Part shown: positions 26,529-34,929 of the stretch, piece after piece
How the letters are laid out: each line of letters opens with the position of its first letter
Position numbering within the stretch: the stretch's first letter is position 1
Assembly (NCBI RefSeq): GCF_000585355.1
Contig: NZ_KK073873.1
Coordinates: 2,151,703-2,215,702, forward strand
Direction: 5' to 3'
DNA: 64,000 bases
From: Xylanibacter oryzae DSM 17970
GTDB lineage: Bacteria > Bacteroidota > Bacteroidia > Bacteroidales > Bacteroidaceae
Translations under genes and position numbers: made by a program
Notes under the pieces: model-generated
The model's database searches: none
The model's input: only the letters and a program-made list of their open reading frames with translations
Told to the model about the DNA's origin: nothing

Positions 26529-27705
26529 ATTTAGACTTTGCCATATAGTTCTTTTGAGACTTTACTTTTACAGCACCATTAGTGCTCTTTGTAAATGTTA
26601 TAAGATCCATCCTAAGAGACTTATTTAAATGGTCAAATATTATTGCAGGATCGAAAGGCCGACCATTGATACGGCACTCGAAATGACAATGTTCTGTTGT
26701 TGCTCTACCTGTACGCCCAGTAAGTCCTACTGGTTGTCCAGCCTTAACCTTATCTCCAACTTTAACAAGATTATGAGAATTATGACTATATAATGTCTCT
26801 AGTCCATTGGCATGACGAATCACGACACAGTTACCATAACCGAAATAAGGCCCTGACATTGTAACAATACCATCAAAAGCAGCCAAAATATTATCATTTG
26901 GTTTTGTCTTTATATCTACCCCACTATGATGACGTCCACCACCATAAGGACTAATAACATGGCTCCCTGGCAAAGGATAACACCAATCGCCAGGATTAAA
27001 ATCTGATAAATTTATAGTAAACTCATGCCCTCCATTAAAAGGATCTAACCTTGATGATTTTGCATTAATGTTGTCTGGCTTTAATAGTCCTATTTTATTT
27101 GCTTTAGCTAATTCATTACGTATTATACTAACATTAATACGAGCATCAGATCTTTCGCAAAGTATAGTCTGCCGTTTTAGCCGATGCCCGGTAACATCCA
27201 TTATAATTTCAGGATTGATCCTTCGCCCATCAATCATAATTTCAAATTGGCAATAAGTTTTCCCTCCATTAGAACCAATGATAGCGATAGTCTGACCTGC
27301 TTTCACTTTATCGCCAACCTTTACCAAATTCTGCGCATTATGCCCATAGACTGTTTCCAAGCCATTTTTATGACGAATAACAATAACATTTCCATAAGAT
27401 ACATTTTCCCGAGAAAGACGTACGATCCCATCAAACATTGCTTTTACATTATCTCCTTTTTTACTTTTAATCTCCATCTTATAATCATCAGATAGAGAGG
27501 CCTTACCTATTGGTAAAGGAAAAGACCATTCCGATGCATTTAACATATCAAAATCTATGCTAAAAGCATTTGAACGATTAAACAATCCAGGAGTTGGAAT
27601 ACTAATCTGTTGTTGTTCAAGAGAAGAAAAAGTCTCATTTGCCTCTGCTGTCATTGTCACAATGAGAGCCAAAGACAATAGTAATTGTCTAAAATGTAAA
27701 TTCAT
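26527..27705 (-). CDS. secreted protein with two M23 (LytM) domains, first degenerate
   Basis: A 392-residue exported protein (signal peptide ~1-22) with tandem LytM domains. The second (~235-355) keeps all zinc ligands: H260 and D264 in HSGVD, H308 in YSHN, and H339/H341 in EHCHFE, so it should be an active endopeptidase. In the first (~60-175) the matching positions are D74/E78 and Y151/Q153, with only H122 kept, so it should not bind zinc. The ATG at 27705 is chosen because the longer start runs into pgeF and lacks a signal peptide. Probably last gene of the hpt-adk-obgE-pgeF unit, 25 bases after pgeF. Confidence 0.92.
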   Translation of the reverse strand: MNLHFRQLLLSLALIVTMTAEANETFSSLEQQQISIPTPGLFNRSNAFSIDFDMLNASEWSFPLPIGKASLSDDYKMEIKSKKGDNVKAMFDGIVRLSRENVSYGNVIVIRHKNGLETVYGHNAQNLVKVGDKVKAGQTIAIIGSNGGKTYCQFEIMIDGRRINPEIIMDVTGHRLKRQTILCERSDARINVSIIRNELAKANKIGLLKPDNINAKSSRLDPFNGGHEFTINLSDFNPGDWCYPLPGSHVISPYGGGRHHSGVDIKTKPNDNILAAFDGIVTMSGPYFGYGNCVVIRHANGLETLYSHNSHNLVKVGDKVKAGQPVGLTGRTGRATTEHCHFECRINGRPFDPAIIFDHLNKSLRMDLITFTKSTNGAVKVKSQKNYMAKSK

Positions 27706-27730
27706 ACGGTCAAAAGGTTTTTTATTATAA

Positions 27731-28510
27731 TTATTCCAAAAGAATTCCTGTGAGTATACGCCCCGAATTAATTGACATTTTACGGGCTGAAAAAAACTCA
27801 TCAGTATTAGAGTATGTGCATATATTTGCAATCTGAATATTACAGGGGTTCACACCAATGTCAATCAGTTGCAAGCGGTTACATTCCCACAAATCTATAT
27901 GCCATTTGTCATATCGTTTGCTTATTGATTCCATTTTAAATCCGTTTTCAGCAAACTGCTGCCATACTTCATCACCTACCTCAAAAGCATCTAACGATAT
28001 TCCAGGACCTATACAAACCTGCAGATCTTCCAGATTTGTCTTATATGCCGCTTTCATAACAGCAACGGCTCGCTGTAAAATTTTAGCTACAGTTCCTCTC
28101 CATCCGGCATGAACTGCAGCACAAGCATGATGTTCTCTATCATATAACAAGACAGGAATGCAGTCGGCTGTTGAAACAGCCACACATACATCCGTCATGT
28201 TTGTCATTACTCCATCAACATTCTCTAGTATCTGCGTTTGTATCGCATTAGGTAATTTAAAGAAGTCGGGAGCTATTTGCCTTATTTCTATTCCATGGCT
28301 CTGGTGTGGCATTATCAAACGATCTTCGTTTATATCCAACTCATTGCACAATGCTCTACGGTTTTCAATGACACAAGCCTCATCATCGCCACAGTACATA
28401 TTAACATTAAACTCACCATAGTTGCCATGACTGCATCCACCCTTGCGTGTACTGCTAAACGCTTTAACACCAATACCAATATCGTAATATTTTAGGATAG
28501 GCTTAATCAT
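27731..28510 (-). CDS. pgeF: peptidoglycan editing factor PgeF (YfiH/laccase-domain)
   Basis: A cytoplasmic purine-nucleoside/peptidoglycan-editing enzyme that prevents serine-for-alanine errors in muropeptides. The 259-residue protein has the family's metal site: SHGIEIR near 67, [10 protein letters not shown] near 115, [10 protein letters not shown] near 133, and CIGPGIS near 164. Its start overlaps the obgE stop by eight bases. Neighbouring the M23 endopeptidase, it suggests a wall-maintenance role for the distal part of this operon. Confidence 0.92.
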   Translation of the reverse strand: MIKPILKYYDIGIGVKAFSSTRKGGCSHGNYGEFNVNMYCGDDEACVIENRRALCNELDINEDRLIMPHQSHGIEIRQIAPDFFKLPNAIQTQILENVDGVMTNMTDVCVAVSTADCIPVLLYDREHHACAAVHAGWRGTVAKILQRAVAVMKAAYKTNLEDLQVCIGPGISLDAFEVGDEVWQQFAENGFKMESISKRYDKWHIDLWECNRLQLIDIGVNPCNIQIANICTYSNTDEFFSARKMSINSGRILTGILLE

Positions 28511-29672
28511 CTTTTACATCTTCGTATTCGAAATCATCCAAATCCTCTATATTATCTTCATCAACAAATTCAATGACATCATCTTCACCTTCCAAATGAA
28601 GTTCTTCTGATAACTCACCAATATCTTTATCACGATGGACCAAGTTACCTTCTGATATTATCTCATTAAGTTTATTACTTTCACTATTCAATTCCGACCA
28701 AAGTACATCTTTTAATTCATCAACACCTTTGCCCGTAACTGAAGAGATGAAAACAACAGGCAAATCATGTGGGATATTTTCACGAAGCATCTCAATGAGC
28801 TCTTCATCCAAAAGGTCACACTTAGTAACAGCAAGTACTCTATGCTTATCAAGCATATCAGGATTGAAGTTTTTCAATTCATTAAGTAGTACCTCATATT
28901 CATGCTTAATGTCATCGGTATCGCCAGGTACCATAAACAAAAGCAACGAATTACGTTCAATGTGCCTTAGAAATCTAAGTCCAAGTCCTTTACCTTCACT
29001 AGCTCCCTCTATAATACCCGGTATATCAGCCATAACAAAAGACTGTTTATCACGATAGCTTATAATTCCAAGAGACGGCTCTAAAGTTGTAAATGGATAA
29101 TTGGCAATTTTAGGACGCGCGCTAGATAATGCAGAAAGCAAAGTGCTCTTTCCCGCATTAGGAAAACCGACAAGTCCAACATCAGCAAGAAGCTTCAATT
29201 CCAAAATTATTGTAAGTTCTTGCATAGGTTCACCTGGTTGAGCAAATCTTGGAGCCTGATTAGTAGAGGTACGGAACTGGAAATTACCCAATCCGCCTCT
29301 ACCGCCTTTCAACAGTAATACCGTTTGGCCATCATATGTAACATCACAGACATACTTGCCTGTTTCTGCGTTATATACAACAGTACCACAAGGTACATCT
29401 ATGTATTGGTCTGTTCCGTCAGTACCGTGACACTTATCACTACTACCATTGCCACCATGTTCAGCATAAACATGCCGTTCATACTTCAAATGAAGCAATG
29501 TCCAATAGTTATGATTGCCACGAAGATATACACATCCTCCACGGCCTCCGTCACCACCGTCAGGACCACCGTTATACTGGTATTTGACGTGGCGTAAGTG
29601 CATTGAGCCCCTTCCACCCTTACCTGAGCGGCAGTATATTTTAACGTAGTCTACGAAGTTGGATTCTGGCAT
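28503..29672 (-). CDS. obgE: Obg-family GTPase ObgE/CgtA
   Basis: Ribosome-associated GTPase in 50S maturation. The 389-residue protein has the glycine-rich Obg domain (1-155), with [14 protein letters not shown] near 38, then the G domain with GFPNAGKST near 168, DIPGIIEGA near 211, and NKxD-type TKCD near 281. An acidic C-terminal tail of about 50 residues follows (many D/E). Length is typical. It is between adk (four-base gap) and pgeF. Confidence 0.97.
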   Translation of the reverse strand: MPESNFVDYVKIYCRSGKGGRGSMHLRHVKYQYNGGPDGGDGGRGGCVYLRGNHNYWTLLHLKYERHVYAEHGGNGSSDKCHGTDGTDQYIDVPCGTVVYNAETGKYVCDVTYDGQTVLLLKGGRGGLGNFQFRTSTNQAPRFAQPGEPMQELTIILELKLLADVGLVGFPNAGKSTLLSALSSARPKIANYPFTTLEPSLGIISYRDKQSFVMADIPGIIEGASEGKGLGLRFLRHIERNSLLLFMVPGDTDDIKHEYEVLLNELKNFNPDMLDKHRVLAVTKCDLLDEELIEMLRENIPHDLPVVFISSVTGKGVDELKDVLWSELNSESNKLNEIISEGNLVHRDKDIGELSEELHLEGEDDVIEFVDEDNIEDLDDFEYEDVKDD

Positions 29673-29676
29673 AATA

Positions 29677-30249
29677 TTATATATTATCGATTACAGAACA
29701 TACATCACCAAAGATACGATCTAATTCGCCATATCCTTTAATGTGATTATGTATTCCCTCTTTTTTATACCAATTAATCAGAGGTGATGTCTGATTATGG
29801 TATACATCAAGGCGTTTTTTAATTGTCTCAGCATTGTCATCAGAGCGTCCACACTCCTGTCCACGTCTGATAAGACGAGTCATAAGTTCCTCCTCAGGAA
29901 CATCAAGTTCTATCATTGCAGCTATTTTATGTCCACGCTCGCTTAGCATTACTTTCAAAGCCTCAGCCTGAGGTATCGTACGAGGAAAACCATCAAAGAT
30001 AACACCTTTGTGATCTTTTCCAAAACTATCATAGACACTTGCCAGTATATTTACCATCAAATCGTCAGGTATAAGCTGTCCGTTATCTATATATCCCTTT
30101 GCGGTTTTTCCAAGTTCAGTTCCTTGCTTTATTTCATTACGAAGTACATCACCTGTTGAAATATGATTAAAGCCATACTTTTTAATCATAAGATCACTCT
30201 GTGTGCCCTTACCAGAACCAGGAGCACCAAAAATTACGATATTTTTCAT
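29677..30249 (-). CDS. adk: adenylate kinase
   Basis: Interconverts AMP plus ATP and two ADP. The 190-residue protein is the short type, with a small lid lacking zinc cysteines. P-loop [11 protein letters not shown] at 7-17, AMP-binding STGDVLR near 31, FDGFPRT near 84 and lid [15 protein letters not shown] near 128 are present. Normal for Bacteroidota. It follows hpt by 23 bases. Confidence 0.97.
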   Translation of the reverse strand: MKNIVIFGAPGSGKGTQSDLMIKKYGFNHISTGDVLRNEIKQGTELGKTAKGYIDNGQLIPDDLMVNILASVYDSFGKDHKGVIFDGFPRTIPQAEALKVMLSERGHKIAAMIELDVPEEELMTRLIRRGQECGRSDDNAETIKKRLDVYHNQTSPLINWYKKEGIHNHIKGYGELDRIFGDVCSVIDNI

Positions 30250-30272
30250 ATTAATTTATTATTTGTTTATTA

Positions 30273-30809
30273 TTACTGCTTAAGCGTGTATATATCTCTA
30301 AGTTGCCTACCCTGCTGATCATAGTCAAGCCCATATCCGAGGATAAAATCATTAGGAATGCGGAATGCAGTATATTCGATATTTAATGGGATATGCAACT
30401 TTTCAGGTTTAAGAAGCAAAGTACATATATGCACTGATTCGGGATTACGTGTCCCAAGAGATTCAATCATCTGCTGCATCGTCGTCCCTGTTTCAACAAT
30501 ATCTTCTACAATTATTACAGTACGTCCAGCAAGACTTTCATTAAGTCCTATAACCTCCTTAACCTTTCCTGTAGAAGTTGTACCCTGATACGAAGCCAGT
30601 TTCACAAAAGATATCTCACACGGAATTGTTATATTTCTCATAAGGTCAGCTGCAAAGATAAAAGATCCATTTAACACAGCCAAAAGAAGGGGGTTTTTAC
30701 CTTCCATATCCTTACTTATCTGTTCTGCTACTTCTTTTACTCTCTTCTGTATTTTTGCTTCAGGTATAGACGTTTCAAATGTCTTATCCTTAATTTTAGT
30801 AGTGCTCAT
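30273..30809 (-). CDS. hpt: hypoxanthine phosphoribosyltransferase
   Basis: Purine salvage: hypoxanthine or guanine plus PRPP gives IMP or GMP. The 178-residue protein has VLNGSFIFAADL near 43, the PRPP loop VIIVEDIVETGTT near 95, and PNDFILGYGLDY near 152. The family's flexible loop (SYQGT) is present near 72. First gene of the hpt-adk-obgE-pgeF-M23 unit; two successive genes deal with purine nucleotides. Confidence 0.95.
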   Translation of the reverse strand: MSTTKIKDKTFETSIPEAKIQKRVKEVAEQISKDMEGKNPLLLAVLNGSFIFAADLMRNITIPCEISFVKLASYQGTTSTGKVKEVIGLNESLAGRTVIIVEDIVETGTTMQQMIESLGTRNPESVHICTLLLKPEKLHIPLNIEYTAFRIPNDFILGYGLDYDQQGRQLRDIYTLKQ

Positions 30810-30833
30810 TATACAAATTTAAAAATTTTGCTA

Positions 30834-30841
30834 CAAAAATA
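30834..30841 (-). promoter_or_regulatory. -7 promoter box of the hpt operon
   Basis: TATTTTTG on the minus strand, 24 bases before the hpt ATG. It is divergent from the nnr gene on the other strand. Confidence 0.55.
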
Positions 30842-30877
30842 CTAAAAATACTTCAATTTATAGCTATCGGTTAGCAT

Positions 30878-30893
30878 TAATTTTGTATTTTTG
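30878..30893 (+). promoter_or_regulatory. two adjoining -7 boxes abutting the nnr start codon
   Basis: TAATTTTG (30878-30885) and TATTTTTG (30886-30893) adjoin, and the nnr ATG is at 30899. Transcription from either box would start at or a few bases before the ATG, giving a leaderless or near-leaderless mRNA. Confidence 0.5.
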
Positions 30894-30898
30894 CATGT

Positions 30899-32416
30899 AT
30901 GAAGATTTTTACAGGCACTCAGATACATGAGCTTGACAAATATACGATAGAAAATGAGCCAATTGCTTCAATAGACCTCATGGAGCGAGCAGCGCGTGCT
31001 TTGACACATGCAATTACCGACATATGGAGTAACAGGACACCTGTAGTAGTATTTGCCGGCCCTGGTAATAATGGCGGTGATGCTCTAGCAGTAGCAAGAA
31101 TGTTATCAGAGCTAGGGTATCATATTAGAATATATTTGTTTAATGTTCACGGTCGTCTATCAGAAGACTGCGCCGTAAACAAGCAAAGAATAATAGATAG
31201 TAAACGAATAAAAGACTTTATAGAAGTCGAACAAGAATTCGAACCTCCAACACTAAACAAAGACGACCTTGTCATTGACGGCCTTTTTGGCTCTGGCCTA
31301 AACAAGCCTCTTGCAGGTGGGTTTGCATCATTAGTAAAATATATCAATGCATCTGCGGCAAAAGTTGTAAGTATAGACATCCCATCTGGTCTTATGACTG
31401 AAGACAACACTTACAACATTAAAGCTAATATATTACATGCAGATGTCACACTTACTCTGCAACAAAACAAGCTTTCATTTCTATTCGCAGAAAATCAGCA
31501 GTATATTGGAAAGACTAAGATTCTAGACATCCGACTAAGTTCTGAAGGCATTAATATGATGGATTCTCAATATTCAATGCTTGAAGAGAATGACGTACGA
31601 GAAATACTAAAACCAAGAAATGCATTTTCTCACAAAGGAGACATGGGTAACGCCCTGTTAATTGCAGGTAGTTACGGTATGGCCGGAGCTGCAGTCTTAG
31701 CTACGCAAGCTTGCATGAGAGCTGGGGCTGGAAAAGTGACCATTCATACTCCAAAGAAAAATAATGATATAATGCAGATATCTGTACCTGAAGCGATAGT
31801 AGACCTAGACCAAGAAGAAACATATTTTTCAGAAACTATAGACAGTGATAAATTTGATGCAATGGGTATTGGACCGGGCTTGGGTCTATCTGAAAATACA
31901 GCAATCGCACTTATAGGACAGATAAGACGCACACATGCACCAATAGTGATAGACGCAGATGGATTGAATATTCTATCAAGTCATCGTGCATGGCTAGAGC
32001 AATTACCACAAGGGATAATAATGACTCCACACCCTAAAGAACTAGAAAGGCTAACAAACGTACACAATATAGAAGGTTATGAAAGACTTTCCAGGGCGAG
32101 AGATTTGGCTGAACATTTGCAATCATATATTATATTAAAAGGACATATTTCTGCACTCTGTCTACCTGATGGTCGCGTACTATTCAACTCAACCGGCAAT
32201 GCTGGTATGGCAACAGCGGGCAGTGGAGACGTGCTTACAGGTATTATCACCGGTCTATTGGCTAGAGGATACAAACAAAAAGAAGCATGTATCTTAGGTA
32301 TATACATTCATGGGCTTGCAGGAGACTTAGCAGCCAAAGAATTAGGTGAAGAGAGTTTGATCTCTAGTGACATCATAAAATATCTACCTAACGCTTTTAA
32401 AAAGTTGAACGATTAA
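30899..32416 (+). CDS. nnr: bifunctional NAD(P)HX epimerase / dehydratase
   Basis: Repairs hydrated NADH and NADPH: the N-terminal YjeF_N domain (~1-210) epimerises NAD(P)HX and the C-terminal ribokinase-like domain (~225-500) dehydrates it with ADP. Visible are FAGPGNNGGDALAVAR near 52 and DGLFGSGLNKPL near 126. The C-terminal domain has GSYGMAGAAVLA near 256, DADGLNIL near 348, TPHPKELERL near 374, and the GNAGMATAGSGDVLTG signature near 431. Length (505) matches the fused form. Probably cotranscribed with the DUF4831 gene 18 bases later. Confidence 0.95.
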   Translation: MKIFTGTQIHELDKYTIENEPIASIDLMERAARALTHAITDIWSNRTPVVVFAGPGNNGGDALAVARMLSELGYHIRIYLFNVHGRLSEDCAVNKQRIIDSKRIKDFIEVEQEFEPPTLNKDDLVIDGLFGSGLNKPLAGGFASLVKYINASAAKVVSIDIPSGLMTEDNTYNIKANILHADVTLTLQQNKLSFLFAENQQYIGKTKILDIRLSSEGINMMDSQYSMLEENDVREILKPRNAFSHKGDMGNALLIAGSYGMAGAAVLATQACMRAGAGKVTIHTPKKNNDIMQISVPEAIVDLDQEETYFSETIDSDKFDAMGIGPGLGLSENTAIALIGQIRRTHAPIVIDADGLNILSSHRAWLEQLPQGIIMTPHPKELERLTNVHNIEGYERLSRARDLAEHLQSYIILKGHISALCLPDGRVLFNSTGNAGMATAGSGDVLTGIITGLLARGYKQKEACILGIYIHGLAGDLAAKELGEESLISSDIIKYLPNAFKKLND

Positions 32417-32434
32417 AATCTAAACAAAATATTT

Positions 32435-33502
32435 ATGAGAAAATTATTTATTGCATACCTTCTGTTGACAAGTGTTGCAATATATGCACAAACAGAAGTT
32501 AGCCGGTACAAACCGGGCATTACTCAGGATGGAGCAATATACTATCTGCCGAAGACATCTATAAGAATAGATCTTCTTATAGAAAAATCGGTTTACTCTC
32601 CTGGAGAATTTTGTCAATATGCTGGCAAATACCTCAACAACGAAGACGTAAAATGTGAATCTCACACTCTGTATAAAATTGCTCAAATTGGTATTTCTTC
32701 TGTGGGAATACCTGATACATCTAAATGCTACTCTATTAAATTAAATCCCAAAAATGCTACAACAAAGTTTGTTTTGGACGATGAAGGAATTCTTCTTGCT
32801 ATAAATGCCACGCCAAAAGTTATTAATCAGCAAAAGGCTTTTAAACCCGCGCCCAAACCTGTAGCTATAAATCCACATAAGTTCATGAATCAAGATATTC
32901 TTTCAGCCGGTAGTACAGCTAAAATGGCGGAATTAGCTGCCCAAGAAATATATGATTTGAGAGACAGCAGGGCACAGTTGGCAAAAGGACAGGCTGAGTT
33001 TATGCCAAAAGACGGAGAACAACTAAAGATCATGCTTCAGAATCTTGATTTACAGGAGTCAGCCCTTACACAAGCATTTATTGGGACAACAGTAAAGGAC
33101 ACAACCGAACATATAATAATGTATTGTCCTGATCATGAGACTGCAAAATCATTATTATTCCGTTTCTCAAGCAAATTAGGAATGCTAGACAGAGATGATA
33201 TGGCAGGTAATCCATATTATATAAGTATTGAAGACGAACATTTTGTACCACAGGAAAACACCTTAAATAATGGAAAGAAGAAAAAGACAGAAAATGGACT
33301 ATTCGTAAACATTCCCGGTAAGATAAAAGCTACGTTATTTAATGGAGATAAAATGTTAGGAAGCATTGAAATTTATGCAGGACAGTTCGGCCATGCAGAA
33401 TGTCTAAGTACAGAACTTTTCAATAAGAAATACGAAACACATCTTACATTGAATCCTAACACTGGAAGTGTTGAAAAATTAGAAACACTTTTGCAACAAT
33501 AA
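32435..33502 (+). CDS. secreted DUF4831-family protein
   Basis: A 355-residue exported protein (signal peptide ~1-19, likely cleavage after YAQ) of a Bacteroidota family I recognise as DUF4831, function unknown. Typical are SRYKPGITQDGAIYYLPKT near 24, YSPGEFCQYAGKYLN near 54 and the alternating Lys/Ala/Pro stretch near 132-146. No catalytic motif is evident. It follows nnr and converges on fba across a shared hairpin. Confidence 0.78.
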   Translation: MRKLFIAYLLLTSVAIYAQTEVSRYKPGITQDGAIYYLPKTSIRIDLLIEKSVYSPGEFCQYAGKYLNNEDVKCESHTLYKIAQIGISSVGIPDTSKCYSIKLNPKNATTKFVLDDEGILLAINATPKVINQQKAFKPAPKPVAINPHKFMNQDILSAGSTAKMAELAAQEIYDLRDSRAQLAKGQAEFMPKDGEQLKIMLQNLDLQESALTQAFIGTTVKDTTEHIIMYCPDHETAKSLLFRFSSKLGMLDRDDMAGNPYYISIEDEHFVPQENTLNNGKKKKTENGLFVNIPGKIKATLFNGDKMLGSIEIYAGQFGHAECLSTELFNKKYETHLTLNPNTGSVEKLETLLQQ

Positions 33503-33528
33503 CAAAATAACACTTACAATACATGATA

Positions 33529-33562
33529 AAAGCGGAACCCCTAAGAATAAGGATTCCGCTTT
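33529..33562. terminator. bidirectional hairpin between DUF4831 gene and fba
   Basis: AAAGCGGAA pairs with TTCCGCTTT around a 16-base loop, 26 bases from both stop codons. Outgoing T tracts are short, so strength is uncertain. Confidence 0.6.
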
Positions 33563-33587
33563 ATTAATTGATATATATGTATATAAG

Positions 33588-34598
33588 TTAGTCGAGATTA
33601 GCCAACTTGTTATCAGAAGCAAGAACGTCAACAATCTTATGTTTGTACATGTCCTCCATAAGATCACGAGCCGGTCCACAATACTTACGTGGGTCAAATT
33701 CAGCTGGTTTGTCAGCGAACACCTTACGTACAGCTGCAGTGAAAGCAAGACGAGAGTCTGAGTCGATGTTAATCTTACAAACAGCACTCTTAGAAGCTTT
33801 GCGAAGCTGCTCTTCTGGGATACCAACTGCATCTGGCAATTTACCACCGTTAGCGTTGATTGTATCAACATACTCCTGAGGAACAGAAGAAGATCCGTGA
33901 AGTACGATTGGGAATCCTGGCAACTGCTTCATGATAGCATCGAGAACATCGAATGCCAATGGAGGAGGAACCAAGCGACCTGTCTTCGGGTCACGTGTGC
34001 ACTGCTCTGGTTTGAATTTGTATGCTCCATGGCTAGTACCGATAGAGATAGCAAGTGAATCAACACCTGTCTTTGTTACGAAGTCAATAACTTCCTCAGG
34101 TTTTGTATAATGAGAAACCTCAGAAGCTACCTCATCCTCAACACCTGCTAATACACCTAGTTCACCTTCTACACTTACATCATATTTGTGAGCATACTCT
34201 ACTACTTTCTTTGTAAGAGCGACGTTCTCATCATAAGGAAGAGCAGAACCGTCTATCATAACAGAAGAGAAGCCGAAGTCTACGCAACTCTTGCATAGTT
34301 CGAAACTATCACCATGATCAAGGTGCAGAACGATTTCAGGATGTTTGCAACCTAATTCTTTTGCATATTCTACAGCACCCTGAGCCATATAGCGAAGCAG
34401 AGTCTGGTTAGCATAGTTACGGGCACCTTTAGAAACCTGAAGGATAACCGGTGACTTAAGCTCAGAAGAAGCTTTAACGATAGCCTGCAACTGCTCCATA
34501 TTGTTGAAGTTGAAAGCTGGAATAGCGTAACCGCCATTGATGGCTTTCTTAAACATCTCACGGGTGTTTACCAAGCCTAATGTTTTGTAATCTACCAT
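33588..34598 (-). CDS. fba: class II fructose-bisphosphate aldolase
   Basis: Zinc-dependent aldolase of glycolysis and gluconeogenesis. The 336-residue protein has YAIPAFNFNNMEQ near 19, the zinc histidine in LHLDHGDSFE near 92, GELGVLAGVED near 141, and SIGTSHGAYKF near 186. FPIVLHGSSSVPQEYV near 233 supplies another zinc ligand. Length suits the long class II form. It is monocistronic with a strong promoter box. The codon choice is more biased to major codons than in its neighbours, consistent with high expression. Confidence 0.96.
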   Translation of the reverse strand: MVDYKTLGLVNTREMFKKAINGGYAIPAFNFNNMEQLQAIVKASSELKSPVILQVSKGARNYANQTLLRYMAQGAVEYAKELGCKHPEIVLHLDHGDSFELCKSCVDFGFSSVMIDGSALPYDENVALTKKVVEYAHKYDVSVEGELGVLAGVEDEVASEVSHYTKPEEVIDFVTKTGVDSLAISIGTSHGAYKFKPEQCTRDPKTGRLVPPPLAFDVLDAIMKQLPGFPIVLHGSSSVPQEYVDTINANGGKLPDAVGIPEEQLRKASKSAVCKINIDSDSRLAFTAAVRKVFADKPAEFDPRKYCGPARDLMEDMYKHKIVDVLASDNKLANLD

Positions 34599-34646
34599 AA
34601 TTATAATATTTATTAAATGAATAGTTTCCTACCTTTTAACCGACCG

Positions 34647-34654
34647 CAAAGGTA
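34647..34654 (-). promoter_or_regulatory. -7 promoter box of fba
   Basis: TACCTTTG on the minus strand, 48 bases before the fba ATG; same box type as rplS, lptF and the tRNA gene. Confidence 0.65.
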
Positions 34655-34896
34655 CCATTTTAATTTATCAATCCCAAGTATTACAACATTTTTTAATAAC
34701 AAAAAAGTAGCAACAATAATATAATGTTTTACTTTATATATCATCTCAGACAAATTGTAAGATGCAGTTTACAAAACATAAAAAATATTCAAACCTACAT
34801 AATACATTTTATATTTAAAATCTGCTATTTTAAGTCTTTATGATAAAAATTGCATCATTATATCATAATTTGTTATAATTATATAATTATTTTATA

Positions 34897-34904
34897 TACA
34901 TTTG
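34897..34904 (+). promoter_or_regulatory. -7 promoter box of the LytS-type kinase gene
   Basis: TACATTTG, with TTTG 24 bases upstream at 34869-34872 (slightly long spacing). It lies 25 bases before the ATG at 34930. Confidence 0.5.
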
Positions 34905-34929
34905 TACGAAAATAAGCAAGACCTAGAAA

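Larger units (their letters stand above)
34599..34929. other. 331-base divergent intergenic region
   Basis: Holds the fba promoter (-7 box on the minus strand) and the sensor-kinase promoter (plus strand). The rest is AT-rich and I see no gene, repeat or clear hairpin in it. Confidence 0.6.
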
